64,000 nucleotides of DNA, taken from positions 16,701,001-16,765,000 of the forward strand of contig NC_134546.1 of NCBI RefSeq assembly GCF_050624435.1. Direction: 5' to 3'. The notes below the pieces were generated by a model. The model was given only the letters and a program-made list of their open reading frames with translations. It did no database searches and had not been told where the DNA came from. A program made the position numbers and the translations under genes. The stretch comes from Tenrec ecaudatus. Lineage: Eukaryota > Chordata > Mammalia > Afrosoricida > Tenrecidae. This document shows positions 1 through 11,055 of the stretch, in pieces. Position 1 is the first letter of the stretch; every line of letters starts with the position of its first letter.

Positions 1-717
1 GCTTTCTGAACTCTAACTGTGGACCATTTGGCACCGCAACGTAAAACGCGGCCCGTAGTTCCTGCTAACGAATGGAGGTCAGGTGAGCTTGGGGCCTGGC
101 GCAGACGAAGTGCTGTGGAATGGGGCTGGGCACTTGCATACTGTTGGGGGGGGGGGGGGACGGTTGGTGTTACTGTTTTAATTAAATGACTTTATTGGGG
201 GCTCTGACAGCTCTTATCACGTGCCATCTGTCAGTTGTATGGAGCATATTTGTACGTACGTTGCCATCCTCTGACTTGAGCCCGTGGCATCCTACTGTCC
301 CTTCAAAGAGAAGTGGCTTCCTTCAGCTCCCACCACGAGCCATTCTCTCGCTCAGTGGTGATTGCTGGGGGTCTCCCTGAGGACAAGGGGAAAGCCAGGT
401 CTGGGGCGCCTGCCTGCAGGCCCTGTGATAATCAAGGGGAGAGGGTGCTGGAGCTCAGCCCCAGAGCCCCGAGGTGACGCAAGGCCCCCCTCCACCATCG
501 CCCTTCCCCTCCACTCCCTGTCTGATGCTGAGGAAGTGGGGGGAAGCCGCCAGCCACTGGCCAGCAGACTTCCTGCCTCTGTGGAGAACCTGGAGAGCAA
601 CAGGCCCCATGGTTCCGAGGAAAGCTGGCACCCTTCCTAGCCAGCAAGGAAGTGGCAGGGTCATTGCCAATTGACCGGTCGCCTCTGGGCTCCAACAGCG
701 ACCACTTTGACTTGCAG
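1..717 (+). other. MXD1: MXD1 intron (3' part), with an L1 3'-end fragment
   Basis: This is the end of the intron before the leucine-zipper exon of MXD1. It closes with an acceptor AG at 716-717. Positions 180-295 hold a degraded minus-strand L1 3' end, recognisable by its start (ATTTTATTGGGGGCT-like) and by similarity to the L1 ends at 18651, 28679, 47505 and 56082. A run of 13 G lies near 146. I see no exon in the remaining bases. Confidence 0.7.
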
Positions 718-877
718 AAACTTGAAGACTGTGACCGGAAAGCCATTCACCAAATCGACCAGCTGCAGCGGGAGCAGCGGCACCTGAAGCGGCAGCTGGA
801 GAAGCTGGGCATTGAGAGGATACGGATGGACAGCATCGGCTCCACGGTCTCCTCGGAGCGGTCCGACTCAGACAGGG
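718..877 (+). CDS. MXD1: MXD1 (MAD1) penultimate coding exon: helix 2 end and leucine zipper
   Basis: MXD1 forms a heterodimer with MAX through its bHLH-zip domain, binds E-boxes and represses MYC targets by recruiting SIN3/HDAC. This exon starts after a CTTGCAG acceptor and ends before a GTGAGC donor. It encodes 53 codons beginning [17 protein letters not shown] and ending ERSDSDR, plus the first base of the next codon. It covers the end of helix 2 and the zipper, and includes the [10 protein letters not shown] segment whose serine (Ser145 in human) is a known RSK/S6K phosphorylation site. The sequence is nearly identical to the human protein from memory (one visible change, V to I in RKAIHQ). 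The bHLH-encoding exons lie left of the window. Confident call. Confidence 0.96.
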
Positions 878-1064
878 GTGAGCACCCCCAACCGCCCGAC
901 ACCCCCACCCCCGCACTCAGGGCAATAGCACCCAACAAGGGTTCCATTCGGGCCGGCTCGTGTGTCCACCCGGGTTTCCTGGGCACTGGCGCTGGTGCTG
1001 GCTGCAGACCAAGAAAACCTTCACCGATCCCTTCTTGTCCCTTGTCCCCCCCCCACCCCCGCAG

Positions 1065-1252
1065 AAGAAATCGACGTTGACGTGGAAAGCACGGACTACC
1101 TCACCGGGGACCTGGACTGGAGCAGCAGCAGCGTGAGCGACTCTGACGAGCGGGGCAGCACGCAGAGCCTGGGCAGTGACGACGGCTACTCCAGCGCCAG
1201 CCTGCAGAGGAGACCGCTCGCGGACACGTGCCCGACGGGCCTCGGTCTATAG
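1065..1252 (+). CDS. MXD1: MXD1 (MAD1) last coding exon: acidic/serine-rich C-terminus
   Basis: This exon follows a short 187-bp intron (878-1064) with a C-rich polypyrimidine tract ending GCAG. The phase is correct: the G left from the previous exon completes a Glu codon, giving [19 protein letters not shown]. It ends with TAG at 1250-1252. The C-terminal domain of MXD1 is acidic and serine-rich and tunes stability and repression. Up to [10 protein letters not shown] it follows the human protein. The last 16 residues keep the length and the final GLGL-type ending but replace the basic IKRIK stretch with LQRRP, in very GC-rich DNA. Total protein length would still be 221 residues. Either this lineage has changed its tail, or the conserved tail was never strongly selected. 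Confidence 0.95.
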
Positions 1253-2512
1253 GAGGCCGCGCCGGCCGCGGCTGCCTGCGGAGGCGCTCCCCGGCGGAGC
1301 CGGTTAGGTAGTGTACTGGACCTTCCCTCGAGCCCCTGTCCGAAATCTCAGTGTGCCACCTTGACCAGAGGCAGCCGGTCCCGTTACGAAGGACGGAAGG
1401 GCCAGGCTGGTGGGTTTCCGAACGCGTCCGCGAGCCGCACCTTCTCCGTACAAAACCACAAAAAGATGGGCTCCGAGAGACTGTACATTCCAATCACTTT
1501 GAAGCACCCGAGCCCCCCCCCCCACCCCCAGACCGAAACACCGACTTCCACATCTCCGCCGGGGCCCCCTTGCCGCCTGCCCCACAGCGCGCGCGGTCGG
1601 ACCGGGCCCAGCACGACTGCCCCCCGAGCGTGTCTGTGTTTAGGCAACTTGAAGGAAACAAGCTTTTAAAGTTGAGATCCTGATCTCACAACTCCAAAGG
1701 CCAGCTTTGAAAGCCGCATTTAAGAGCACTTACCCACAGCCCCTCCCCGCAGTGAGGACGTCCGTCTGTCCGTCCGTCCGGAATACCTCCAGAAAACAGA
1801 CCTTCCACCCACCCCTGCCCTCCCGACCCGCGCGTGGAGGGAGCAGTCCTCCCTGTCCGCGGCCATCCTGGCAGTGTGTCTTCTCCGAGTCCCGATTGGG
1901 CTTGTCCTCACAAGCAACGGTACAATCTATTTTTGTGCGATGCTCTTGGGACCAGGCTGGCCCAGGACACACTCTCCCCTCCCAGTTGGTTGATGCTACT
2001 TGTCTCTGGGACTTTTTTTTTTTCCTACCTCAGAGATAAATGAGATCTCCATTTCCCACTTAACACAAAGTGATTATGCCTCTTTCCCCCTGACCCCACC
2101 CCAAAAAGGGACATTTGGTCCAATTCTCATCTATTTTCCTATTAAACTTTCAGCAATAACTGAGCTTGGCACTAGCTGAGCCAGTGCCATCGTCAGTGAA
2201 AGGGAAACCCACATTTCTACTCTGCTGTTGGAGGGAGCAGGAGAGGACGGGCGGCCTGGCTAGCTTCCCTCTCCCTGGGGTTCATTTTAGATATGCCCAG
2301 AAACTTCTTGATGGAGGCTTTGGGGTTTGATAGTTTAAAAGGCCGATTTTTCTTTGCTTTTCTTTTCTCTTTGGTTCTGATTTCTCCCTGAAGTGGTCTC
2401 CCACTTTGTAGCATTTTTATTTAAGCTAAAACAGAGCACATGTATATGTAAATAAGACACATGAAATCTATAAATGCTATTTATTCATTTTATATAAACT
2501 AATGTAATGGAA

Positions 2513-2518
2513 AATAAA
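2513..2518 (+). terminator. Candidate proximal polyadenylation signal of MXD1
   Basis: An AATAAA hexamer about 1.26 kb after the stop codon, in an AT-rich stretch followed by T/G-rich sequence. It could give a short 3' UTR form. Confidence 0.4.
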
Positions 2519-2717
2519 TTCTTATGACTTTGTGCTTTTATAGATGTCCTAGGAACTTTGTATGTAGCTATCTACAAAATTGGTTTCACTCCCCCTTCAT
2601 ATGTCTGCACTCACACTTGTGAGGTCTTCAGGCTTCTGCCCTCTGGCCAGTCTTTTCTCAGTGAATCTGGACCACTTGTGAAGTGTGCAATGCAGCAGCA
2701 GGAGAGAGAGAGAGAGA

Positions 2718-2768
2718 CTGTGTGTGTGTGTGTGCGTGTGTGTGTGCGTGTGTGTGTGTGTGTGTGTC
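2718..2768. repeat. (TG)n microsatellite in the MXD1 3' UTR
   Basis: An interrupted TG repeat, with TGCG steps, preceded by a short GA run (2702-2715). In a transcribed UTR it is a plausible length polymorphism. Confidence 0.9.
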
Positions 2769-5700
2769 TCACAAAGCAGAACATTCCTGATCTCCACAGA
2801 CGCACTAAGGGCTCCCTGGCTGCTTGAGTGGTAGTGGGCAGCCTGTCCTTGCTCCCTGGCCGCCCGGCCTGCCGGTGGCCTCACACCCCACAGCCTCACA
2901 GCACACACCACGCCTCCCTCCACCTTCCACACACCTAACACAGAAGTCCAAGCGCACCCTACACACACTCCTTCCATCAATGAAGAGCACTGGAAACAAG
3001 AGTTACTTAAAGAGAAACAAAGATCCTTTATGAAGTTGTCAGTTTCTCTCTCTCTCTCTTTTTAACGTTGGAAGTCATAGGTTCTTAAATGATTCCAAAT
3101 TCATCTGTGACGCTTCTGTTTCTGTTTTGTTTTTCTTCATTTCAGCCAGTGGGAGAGGTGACTGGGGAAGGGCGGGTGATAAGGACTTTTATTTTTATTG
3201 CTGGAATCCTTTCCAAATAACCAGCTGAAGATTTGCACTGAAATACGACTTGAATGCCTTTCGCATTTTTAAAGAGAGCCTGCTTCCTGAGTGTAAGCGT
3301 GAGTGTTCAAAGAGCCAGCAGCGCAACCTGTAGCACGTTCGAAAAGACCTACCTGCACTTTGAGGTCCCTGTCCAAGGCCGTTCGCGAGGCCCAGCCGGC
3401 GGTTTGGTTTTGCTTTGGTCTCCCTGCTGCATGCCGCCCCTCGAGCCCACAGGGATGCTGCCCGCGATGCTCACGACTCTGGGAAGAGAAGCTCGTGGAC
3501 TGTCCGGGGAGGGAAGGGAACAAAAGGTGCCACGTGCGTGTCCGTTTGTTTAGTTGAGGAACAAGGCACTTGGGAGATGCCATTGTTTTCTGTGTTTCAA
3601 CTGTGCCTTTGAGTTAAACTGCTCTTTTTTGGGGGGTGGGAGGTGGGCTTTTGGTTGAAACCTGTGCTGTACTGTCCTGATATAAAGCAGTTGTTATTTG
3701 GCCTTCGCACTGTTTGCCTGATCCTTTCCCACTGGGTGGCATAGATGTAGAACTTCAGAGTGCTCTGTACTTACAATGGATGTACGAGAAACCGGTCCCT
3801 GGGTTAGACATTGACTTTCAAAGCTTCAGGTGTGCATAGTAGGCTTCTTTCTGACTCAATCCTTCAGGACCAGCAAACTCGGCCCTAGGCAGCTAAGCCC
3901 CGTCCGTCCCACTCGAGCTAGCCTCTAACCAGCAGCCCTGATTGGCCAATGTGTCCTCTCATTCACTGATCCACCAGCATGACTCTTAAGAGCTTTAGAG
4001 GGTTGTGTTTGTTTGTTTGTTTGTTAGGGGTGGGGTGGGGCGTGCATGTGCGTTTTGGGAGTGGTTGATTTTGTTTTTAAGCAAAATGAAAAATCTTTCT
4101 TTGAGGGAGGGTTGTTGGGGCGGGGCGGGAATGGGCAAAGATTTAAACCCCAGCCTTTAAGACTTTGACAATTTTACGTCCATGTAGATGTGTACGAATA
4201 TAGGCATATGCATATTTTTGTGTGAAAGTTGATTTTTAAAATAAGAGAAATGCCTGAACTGCCCTCGGACAGATCCCACTGCAATGCAAGTGGGAAAGGA
4301 GAGCCTGGGGTCCGTGTGTCAGAAGGGATATGTGTGGGCTTCTGCCCCGAGTGCAGAAGACGGACGCCTTGCGCCGTGCTGGCTCTCATGGCGGCCTAGC
4401 CCCCCAGCGTGTCCTCCCCGCTCCTTTTGCTCAGCAGAGATCTCCAAGGTGCTGACAGCTCTAGTGGCAGATCGCATGTGCGTTTTGGTCATTCAAAGAG
4501 CACACCCTTCTGAGCAGAACCGGGTTCTCGCTGCCAACCCCAAGCCAAAATCATTGCCCTGTCAATCCCGAAGTGGGCACTCGGGAGGCCCCGGTCTTGC
4601 CCACTGAACACAGTGGTGGTGGTTTTTTAACGTGGGCATATTGTCCTCTCACCTCCTCTTTGTCCCCAAATGAAACACAGGTCCTGACCAAAGGTTTCTT
4701 TCTCAGGGGGCCTCTCCGCCCCTCCCAGAAGTGACCCAGAGCCAACCCTGGAAACTACGCTGAAGCGTGATGCTGAAAATAGCCATCTAGCAATAGCTCG
4801 GGGCTTGATGGGGGATTTTGTGGGCTTTCTCTTCTTCGACTTCTTCTGGCCTCTCCTTCAGCCACACACTATTTCGATCGCTGTGCCTACTACCTTGGCA
4901 AGAGCTCTACATTCATTGTGTTTGATGATCCATGTATCCCCACCCCCGGAATCTGAGTCTTTTCCATGACTTCGATTTCCCCGGGCTTCTCCGTCTCCTC
5001 TCCCGGTGTGTTGAATACCAGGCAGTAAGAGGCAGTCTCCTGCGTGCCCTTCCATGGCTTTTCTATGTCTGATTCTGACATAGCATGTTTAGGTAGCTGG
5101 CTACTCCTGATTTTTAAAATCCTTCCTGGGGAAGAAGACCCAAAGACGCCTTTAGACCCATTTTTCTTTCTTTTTCATGCTCTGCGATCGGCTCTCTGCA
5201 GACTCTAGGAGGTTGCTTTCTTTTCAGAGATACCAGGGAGAGTACAACACGTGGCTTATCATGGTTCTGTTTGCTGATTTTCTTTTCATGAGCACTATTT
5301 ATTACATGGGTGATTTTTCTTAGACTCTGTTCTTCTGAAAGAAGAGCTAAGTTCAGCTATTGGGTGGCTGGAGGAATGGTCGGTCTGTCTTCTGCAAATC
5401 ATAAAATGAGAATGAGTACAGCATCCGACTCTGAGATTTATCCCGACTTGTGATTTTCCTTTCTTTTACCAGGGGCGCCGGGAGGTTGGGGGCGGGTTCT
5501 CCTTAAGCGTTGTCTGAGACCCAAACTTGCCTTTTCCTCTTGTGTTCCTGAGATTGGCGCTCTTCAAACCGCTGCTGTTAGCCGTCGGTTTGGGGGCGGG
5601 ACGGAGGGGTGGGCTTCTTCCTAATGCTACACACGGCCTAACCCGGGAGCAGCTGAGCGAGGAGAGTAGGACGTTTTGTTTCCAGATGTTTATTTCCTCC

Positions 5701-5850
5701 TGTAAATACTCCACCGCTGTACAACCTGGGTCGAGACCATAGAGAACGGTGCTTTTTCCTAGTTAGCACATGGAGTTTTAGAAACGACGTGTTTTAGAGA
5801 CTCTTTGCTGTGTCCACGTAAACCTCTGTATTGGTCAACCGTTAACAAAT

Positions 5851-5856
5851 AATAAA
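5851..5856 (+). terminator. Probable main polyadenylation signal of MXD1
   Basis: An AATAAA hexamer, with a second overlapping AATAA just before it, about 4.6 kb after the stop codon. It is the last such signal before ordinary intergenic repeats appear. Confidence 0.6.
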
Positions 5857-6236
5857 TTATTTCATTATGAAAGAAAGTCGTCTCCCGGAGGTTCTGTGCC
5901 CCTCTCGCTCAACCTTCCCTGGGTTTGTAAGTAACATCGCTGGAGTCACCGATGCCTTTTCCTCGCGCCCTTCCACGGACAAGCACGTGGCCAAATGTGT
6001 CCAGCCCCTGGAGTTGGTGGCAAGCATTCTGGCTGTGGGCCTTTGGTTGGCCCGTGTGCTGGCCGGTGTTTGTAACAGCACCATCCTCACCACCACTGAG
6101 ACAGCCCTGCTCGCTCACAGCTCCTGGGCAGCTCCCTCTGCACAACAGACACCTCCCAGGAGGCGAGCACCACGGGGCTGCTGGGCCCAGCAGACCTGCC
6201 CACCCTTAGAGCAAGCCCTTGGTTTGGTGGGAACAA

Positions 6237-6276
6237 AGACACACACACAAACACACACACACACACACACACACAG
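6237..6276. repeat. (CA)n microsatellite
   Basis: A nearly pure CA repeat of about 40 bp. The rest of 5876-6640 holds no gene or recognisable mobile element. Confidence 0.9.
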
Positions 6277-7162
6277 TGACATAGCAGGTTGGAGAATACA
6301 GCTTTGTGGGACGTGCTTTGAGAAGTCCGGGGTGGTGGGCAGCTGAGCGGGGTCAGTGAGAAAGAGAAGGTTGTTTACTGGGGGAAGGAGCTTTGCCCGG
6401 GCAAAGAACAAGTGAAACAGGCAGGTTTTCAGGAAAGGGAAGGGCTCTGTGAGACTGGGCGTGGCTGGGAGCCTACCTACTGGGCGGGTGGGTGCGTGGT
6501 GGACGTGTGGAGGAAGGAGGCCATGTGACAAGAGACCTCACCTATTACACAATCCACTGGAATGGAGATAGCTGGCCGCCGTGGAGTCGCTGCTGGCTCA
6601 CAGCAGCCCTCTGGGACAGGGCAGAACTGCTCATGGGCCTTCCTGACACTATTAACTTTTTTGGGGGGTGGGGCCAACAGTTTTATGAGCACATAATTCA
6701 CATATCTAATTCCACAATTCAATCCCATCAAGAAGAGCTGTACAATCAGCACCACAACCAGTGTCGGCACGCGTCCTTCATTTTGGTGCTCATCGTGATT
6801 GGATCCCCATTGCCCCCCACCCCCCGTACCGTACCCCCAAGGTACCATGATCGCCAGTCTCTACTGATTGAGCTACCCTGGATTTCATACACAGGAAAAC
6901 ATTGTAAAAATAAGCAAACTAACCTAACGAGAACAAAAGCAAAACTGATCAAAACCTGATCAAAAGAAAGCAGAAAATAATAAAAAGCAGAACAAATGTA
7001 AACGGATCAGAGGGGATCAAGTGATAGGGGGCTAACCTGTAGGCTAGCTGCATCTGCAGCCACCCAGCTTCCATGGCACGCGGCGTGAAAGCAAAGCCAT
7101 TCCCATCCCTGGTCCGTGGTCCAATGGGATTCACGAGGGGTTCATCCACATGCATTTCCCCG

Positions 7163-7686
7163 TGAGTTAGTCTGGGTACACTAGGGAAACAAATCCACAG
7201 AAACTCCTATAAATGAGAGTTTTATATAAAAGGTAAGTGTACATTAAGAAAACATCCCAACTCAGTGCTGTCCAATCCCTTAAGCTTAATATTAGCCCAT
7301 ATGTCTAACAACAATCCACAAAGTCCTCCTCCATCTCACAAAACACACACTATGATGCCCACTGCAGGAGGAAGCTGAATCAGTGAACGCGTAAGCATCT
7401 CAGTGTTGGCAGGGGTCTCCACGCGTCTGCTCCAGCACCCAGGGCTGCATTGGGGTAGGTCCGTGTGGCTTCTCCTCAGGGATGTCTTGCAGGAAGTGAG
7501 CCTTGCCAGCTGAAGCAGGGAACTGGCTAAGGCAGCTGCACCCTGGTCCCGCCATCACAAAGCAAGAGACCCAAGAACTCGGGAGCTTGAAATGCAAGGC
7601 TCACCGAGCCATCTATCTCTCCGCCCTTCAATTAACCCCACATGTGTTTTTTGGCCAGGTTGGCACAATAAACCTTAACTATCTCA
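7163..7686 (-). mobile_element. Solo LTR, ERVL/MLT2-like family, copy A
   Basis: One of five related ~515-bp copies. In the LTR sense (here minus) the element starts TGAGATAGTT and ends near CCCAGACTAACTCA. It is flanked by CCCCG (7158-7162) and CCCCT (7687-7691), a 5-bp duplication with one change. It sits within an L1. No internal retroviral sequence is present. Confidence 0.8.
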
Positions 7687-8063
7687 CCCCTTCACCTTTG
7701 TTTTGCGGTTGTTGTTCTTGTTGCTTTTTAACTGAAACAACTTCACATGGGTCAGAAGGGAAAGCAAATAATAAGACACACATTTTGACCTCACTATGTC
7801 TGCCATAATCAACTTTACAAAGCTCTCTCTGGCGGCAGGGTATTCATATCCCTCAACCATGATCAGAGGGGCTCCCACTGAGGTTTAATCCATGAGTGGA
7901 CCTTGAAAATGGACTGGGGGCTTCCACTGGCATCCAGAGCCTTCTGCAAACCAGATGGTGACTATTTAAGCTCTGATACCATTCCCTCCCTTAGATATTG
8001 ATTATATATTTACATTCCTTGGATCACACAGGCTGGTGTGCTTCTTCCCATGTGGACTTAGCT

Positions 8064-8496
8064 CAGCGGTTCTCAACCTGGGGGTCGCAACCTCTTTGGG
8101 GGGGTCGAACGACCCTTTCACAGGGGTCACCTGATTCATCACAGTAGCAAAATTACAGTGATGAAGTAGCAACAAAAATAATTTTATGGTTGGGGGGGGT
8201 GTCGTCACCACCACATGAGGAACTGTCTTAAAGGGTTGAGGCATTAGGAAGGTTTAGAACAGGCGTCCTCAAACTACGGCCCGCGGGCCACATGCGGCCC
8301 GCTGAAGACATTTATCCAATCTGCTGGGTGTTTTTGCCCCGTTTGTTTTTTTACTTCAAAATAAGATATGTGCAGTGTGCACAGGAATTTGTTTGTAGGT
8401 TTTTTTAAACTATAGTCCAGCCCTCCAACGGGTCTGAGGGACAGTGAACTGGCCCCCTGTTTAAAAAGTTTGAGGACCCCTGGTTTAGAACCACGG
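8064..8496 (+). mobile_element. SPIN-type non-autonomous hAT transposon, split by a second hAT
   Basis: It begins CAGCGGTTCTCAACCT and ends GGTTTAGAACCACGG, close to the SPIN terminal inverted repeats (CAGTGGTTCTCAACCT). Internal landmarks are the GGTCGAACGACCCTTTCACAG stretch and GAAGTAGCAAC. The flanks ACTTAGCT (8056-8063) and ACTTAGTT (8497-8504) are an 8-bp duplication with one mismatch. It encodes no protein. Positions 8260-8490 are a later insertion plus its target duplication. Confidence 0.85.
8260..8482. mobile_element. 223-bp hAT MITE (OposCharlie/OC1-like) nested in SPIN
   Basis: Terminal repeats are CAGGCGTCCTCAAACT and its near complement AGTTTGAGGACCCCTG. The 8-bp target duplication GTTTAGAA is exact on both sides (8252-8259, 8483-8490) and lies inside the SPIN end. 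Related copies are at 18209 and 45263. The family name is tentative; the hAT assignment rests on the termini and the 8-bp duplication. Confidence 0.8.
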
Positions 8497-8814
8497 ACTT
8501 AGTTGATGCCTCACTTAGATGGCTGCTTCAAGTCTGTAAGACCCGAGACATTATTCTTTCTAATAGCTGGGCACCATCTAATGCTTTCACCACACTGTGC
8601 TGTAGCACCCACGTCTTCATGATCTCTTCATGAGGGTGAGCAACGAGCAGGGCCATGTCATAGAACTAACTGTTTTTAGACTGAGGCTATACACAAGTGC
8701 AATCCAAAAATCCACTCCTGGCGCTGTGGTTGATATCTGTCTCTGGTTCACCTTAGGGGCATCATAGTCATTTTATGTTAGAGAACAGTGTCAATCATCC
8801 TCCTGGGGCATCGC

Positions 8815-8992
8815 TTCACTGCCAACAAGTCAGTGTCGATTCATCGTGACCCTAAGGGGCAGAGTAGAACCTGTCCTGAGCATCTCTGTACCTGGAAATC
8901 CTTCTCTGGACCTGTATCCTTCCCCTGCAGAGCTGGCTGGTGGTTTCCAACTGCTGATCTTGCGGTTAGCAGTCCCGATGCATAACCACTGC
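8815..8992 (-). mobile_element. AfroSINE copy
   Basis: In the minus sense it has a tRNA-like head (AGTGGTTATGCAT, then a B-box-like part over 8950-8970) and the tail shared with RTE (GTCAGTGTCGATTCAT read on plus). A further small minus fragment lies at 9048-9105. The stretch 9106-9967 holds nothing I recognise. Confidence 0.75.
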
Positions 8993-9967
8993 ACAGTGAT
9001 AGAGCGACTAGTTATAGCCAATGGTATAGAATTTAGAACATGATGCTAACTCTTTACGGGAGTAGAAAGCCCCACCTTTCTCTCGAGTGGCTTCAAACTG
9101 CAGGCCAACAGGTACCCCATGATGTCACCAAGCCTCCTGGAAAAGGAAGTCGGTTTAGGATTTTGGTGTTTTACATACTGATTCCTTGGGCTCCTTGACA
9201 CCGACTCATTTAGGAGTCTGGGTTGAACACCTGCTCCAAGCCAGAGCTTGTTTAGCGCGGAAGACACATCCGCCATCAACCATCCCTGCCCTCCTGGAGC
9301 TGTCTGTCTGGGAGACTCAGAGGTAAAGCCCAATCCCCACCTTGGCCTGCTCCTCGCCTGCCAGCCTTCTAGCCCCTGTGCTCTCGCACCCCAGAAGAGC
9401 CCACAGCCAGAGCCACAAGCAAGGTAAAAGATGTCTTTCTCAGGGACCGATGACTTCTTATTCTAAAAACCATCTTCTAACATTTGTGAGATGTGTGGGT
9501 GGTGCCCTAAGAGTTAGCGAGGACGGCGTCCGGTTCTTCCTGATGCTTCTACTTGGGAAAAGCAACCTGGCTCCTCCATTTTCAACACAAAATGCGGACC
9601 CTGTGCTGGGCCCTGCTAGGCTGTGTGAGCCTAAGTGCCGTCTCTGTGGTCAGACTCCTTCCTAAGTGGAACTTGCTAAAGAGTGAATGCTGATCCGGGT
9701 CAAAGAGAGCTCATTTCTCCCAGAACACCGGGCCCCTTGTTTACTGTGGCTGAGGAGAGGAAGTTTTGAGCCATAGATAGTTAGAAAGACAGCTCTCTCA
9801 GAAAGATAGCCTCCCCCATGAGATGACAAATCTTATTTCCAACGTTTCCTGACTCCGTTTGTTCACAGTCGCCTGACCAAAAAAGGTCTCCTTCGTTATG
9901 CTCAGTGGGCCTGTGAAATGCTGGGCTTATTAATGGTCAATTAACATTTTAGTGAGTGTTTACTGAG

Positions 9968-10490
9968 ATGTAGGAGCCCCAGTGGGGTAGTAGGTTTCCA
10001 CCTTGGGCTGCCAACTGCAAGGTCCGCAGTTTGAAACCACCAGCCGCTTTGGGACAGAAAGGTGAGGCTTTCTGCCCTCATAAAGCAGCCGTTCTCAACC
10101 TATGGGTCACGACACGACCCCTTTGGGGGGGTCAAACGACCCTTTCACAGGGGTCGCCTAAGACCCTCGAAAGCACATGAATATTTCACAACATATAATG
10201 ACATTCTTTTGTGACATCACTGTTATGATGTTCAATTTGTAACAGTGAAAATACATCCTGCATATCAGATATTTACATGACGATTCATCACAGTAGCAAC
10301 ATGACAGTTACGAAGTAGCAACGAAAATAATTTATGGTTGGGGGCCATTACAACATGAGGAACTTCATTAAAGGGTCATGGCATTAGAAAGGTTGAGAAC
10401 CACTGGCTTAAAGGTTTATTGCTTTGGGAACCCACAGGGGCAGTTCTACCCTGTCCTGTAGGGCCGGAGTCACGGTCAACTGGATGGTAG
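9968..10490 (+). mobile_element. AfroSINE copy interrupted by SPIN
   Basis: The head and middle (AGGAGCCCCAGTGGGGTAG..., GTTTGAAACCACCAGCCGC) occupy 9968-10085, and the tail (GGGAACCCACAGGGGCAG) resumes at about 10414. The SPIN insertion at 10086-10405 separates them, so the SINE is older than this SPIN copy. Confidence 0.8.
10086..10405 (+). mobile_element. SPIN-type non-autonomous hAT transposon
   Basis: It starts CAGCCGTTCTCAACCT and ends AGGTTGAGAACCACTG. At 320 bp it is longer than the copies at 8064 and 57163, having kept a middle part (about 10165-10275). Flanks TCATAAAG and GCTTAAAG agree at six of eight bases, as expected for an aged 8-bp duplication. Confidence 0.85.
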
Positions 10491-10958
10491 TGGGTAGTGG
10501 AGTGCTGGTGCTACACCAGGGCCTCCGAGCCTGCACAGAGCCACCTGGCAGGTGGGGTACAGACGAGGACAGTCAAGAAGCCACAGCAGGCCATCTGCCC
10601 AAGTCCACAGAGCTGAGGAGGGTGGGCCGGAGAATCTCAGCCGCCTGAGTCCAGACCCCAGGTGCCGCACGCCTTTGCCTTAATGTTTGCAAGAGTTAGT
10701 TCCAGTGTGGTTAATTTATCATATACAACTTTAACAAAACAACCCAAAACTTCAGAATGCAGCTATGTTCTGCAAAGGGGTTCAGATTCTCAAGGCGCGG
10801 CCCCCACCTCCATCTCACTTCCCTCTGGGCTAATGTGAGGTGCAGAGTCCCCCACAGACCATGCGGCTTATGGCAATCAGCCGGCACACTCAGTGGAACA
10901 CATCCCCCACCAGCGGATAAGACTTTTTTGTTCTTTTAAATTGTAGTGTGGGGGAAAG

Positions 10959-11055
10959 TTTAGGAGCCTTGGTGGTATGGTGGTTATACATTGGACTCCT
11001 AATGGCCAGGTCAACAGTTCGAAACTCCTCAGGAGGAAGATAGGTCTTGGGAACT
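10959..11055 (+). mobile_element. AfroSINE copy, 5' half
   Basis: It has the tRNA-derived head (GGAGCCTTGGTGGTATGG, GTGGTTATACATTGG) and B-box-like AACAGTTCGAAACTCC, then breaks off after the GGAAGATAGG region. The tail is missing. The stretch 10491-10958 shows nothing recognisable. Confidence 0.75.

Larger units (their letters stand above)
1253..5875 (+). other. MXD1: MXD1 3' UTR
   Basis: From the stop codon to about 5875 I see no SINE, L1 or RTE sequence, whereas such elements are dense right after 6.6 kb. This fits a long transcribed 3' UTR, as MXD1 has in human. AATAAA occurs at 2513-2518 and again at 5851-5856; the latter sits at the edge of the repeat-free block and probably marks the main end. 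A (TG)n run lies at 2718-2768. The exact end is inferred, not seen. Confidence 0.75.
6645..8760 (-). mobile_element. Old L1 3' region, interrupted by an LTR and nested hAT elements
   Basis: The blocks 6645-7162, 7687-8063 and 8497-8700 read as one minus-strand L1 3' part. They match the second copy at 23420-24300 in order and wording (for example the segments around the TCCTTGGATCACAC motif), and the segment on CTTCTTCCCATGTGG / AGCTGGGCACCATC matches the younger L1 at 56.7-56.9 kb. No open reading frame survives. The interruptions are listed separately. Confidence 0.75.

Noticed and set aside
455-916. 153-residue minus-strand frame over the MXD1 exon
   Set aside because: Shadow of the MXD1 exon and its introns, without any resemblance to a known protein.
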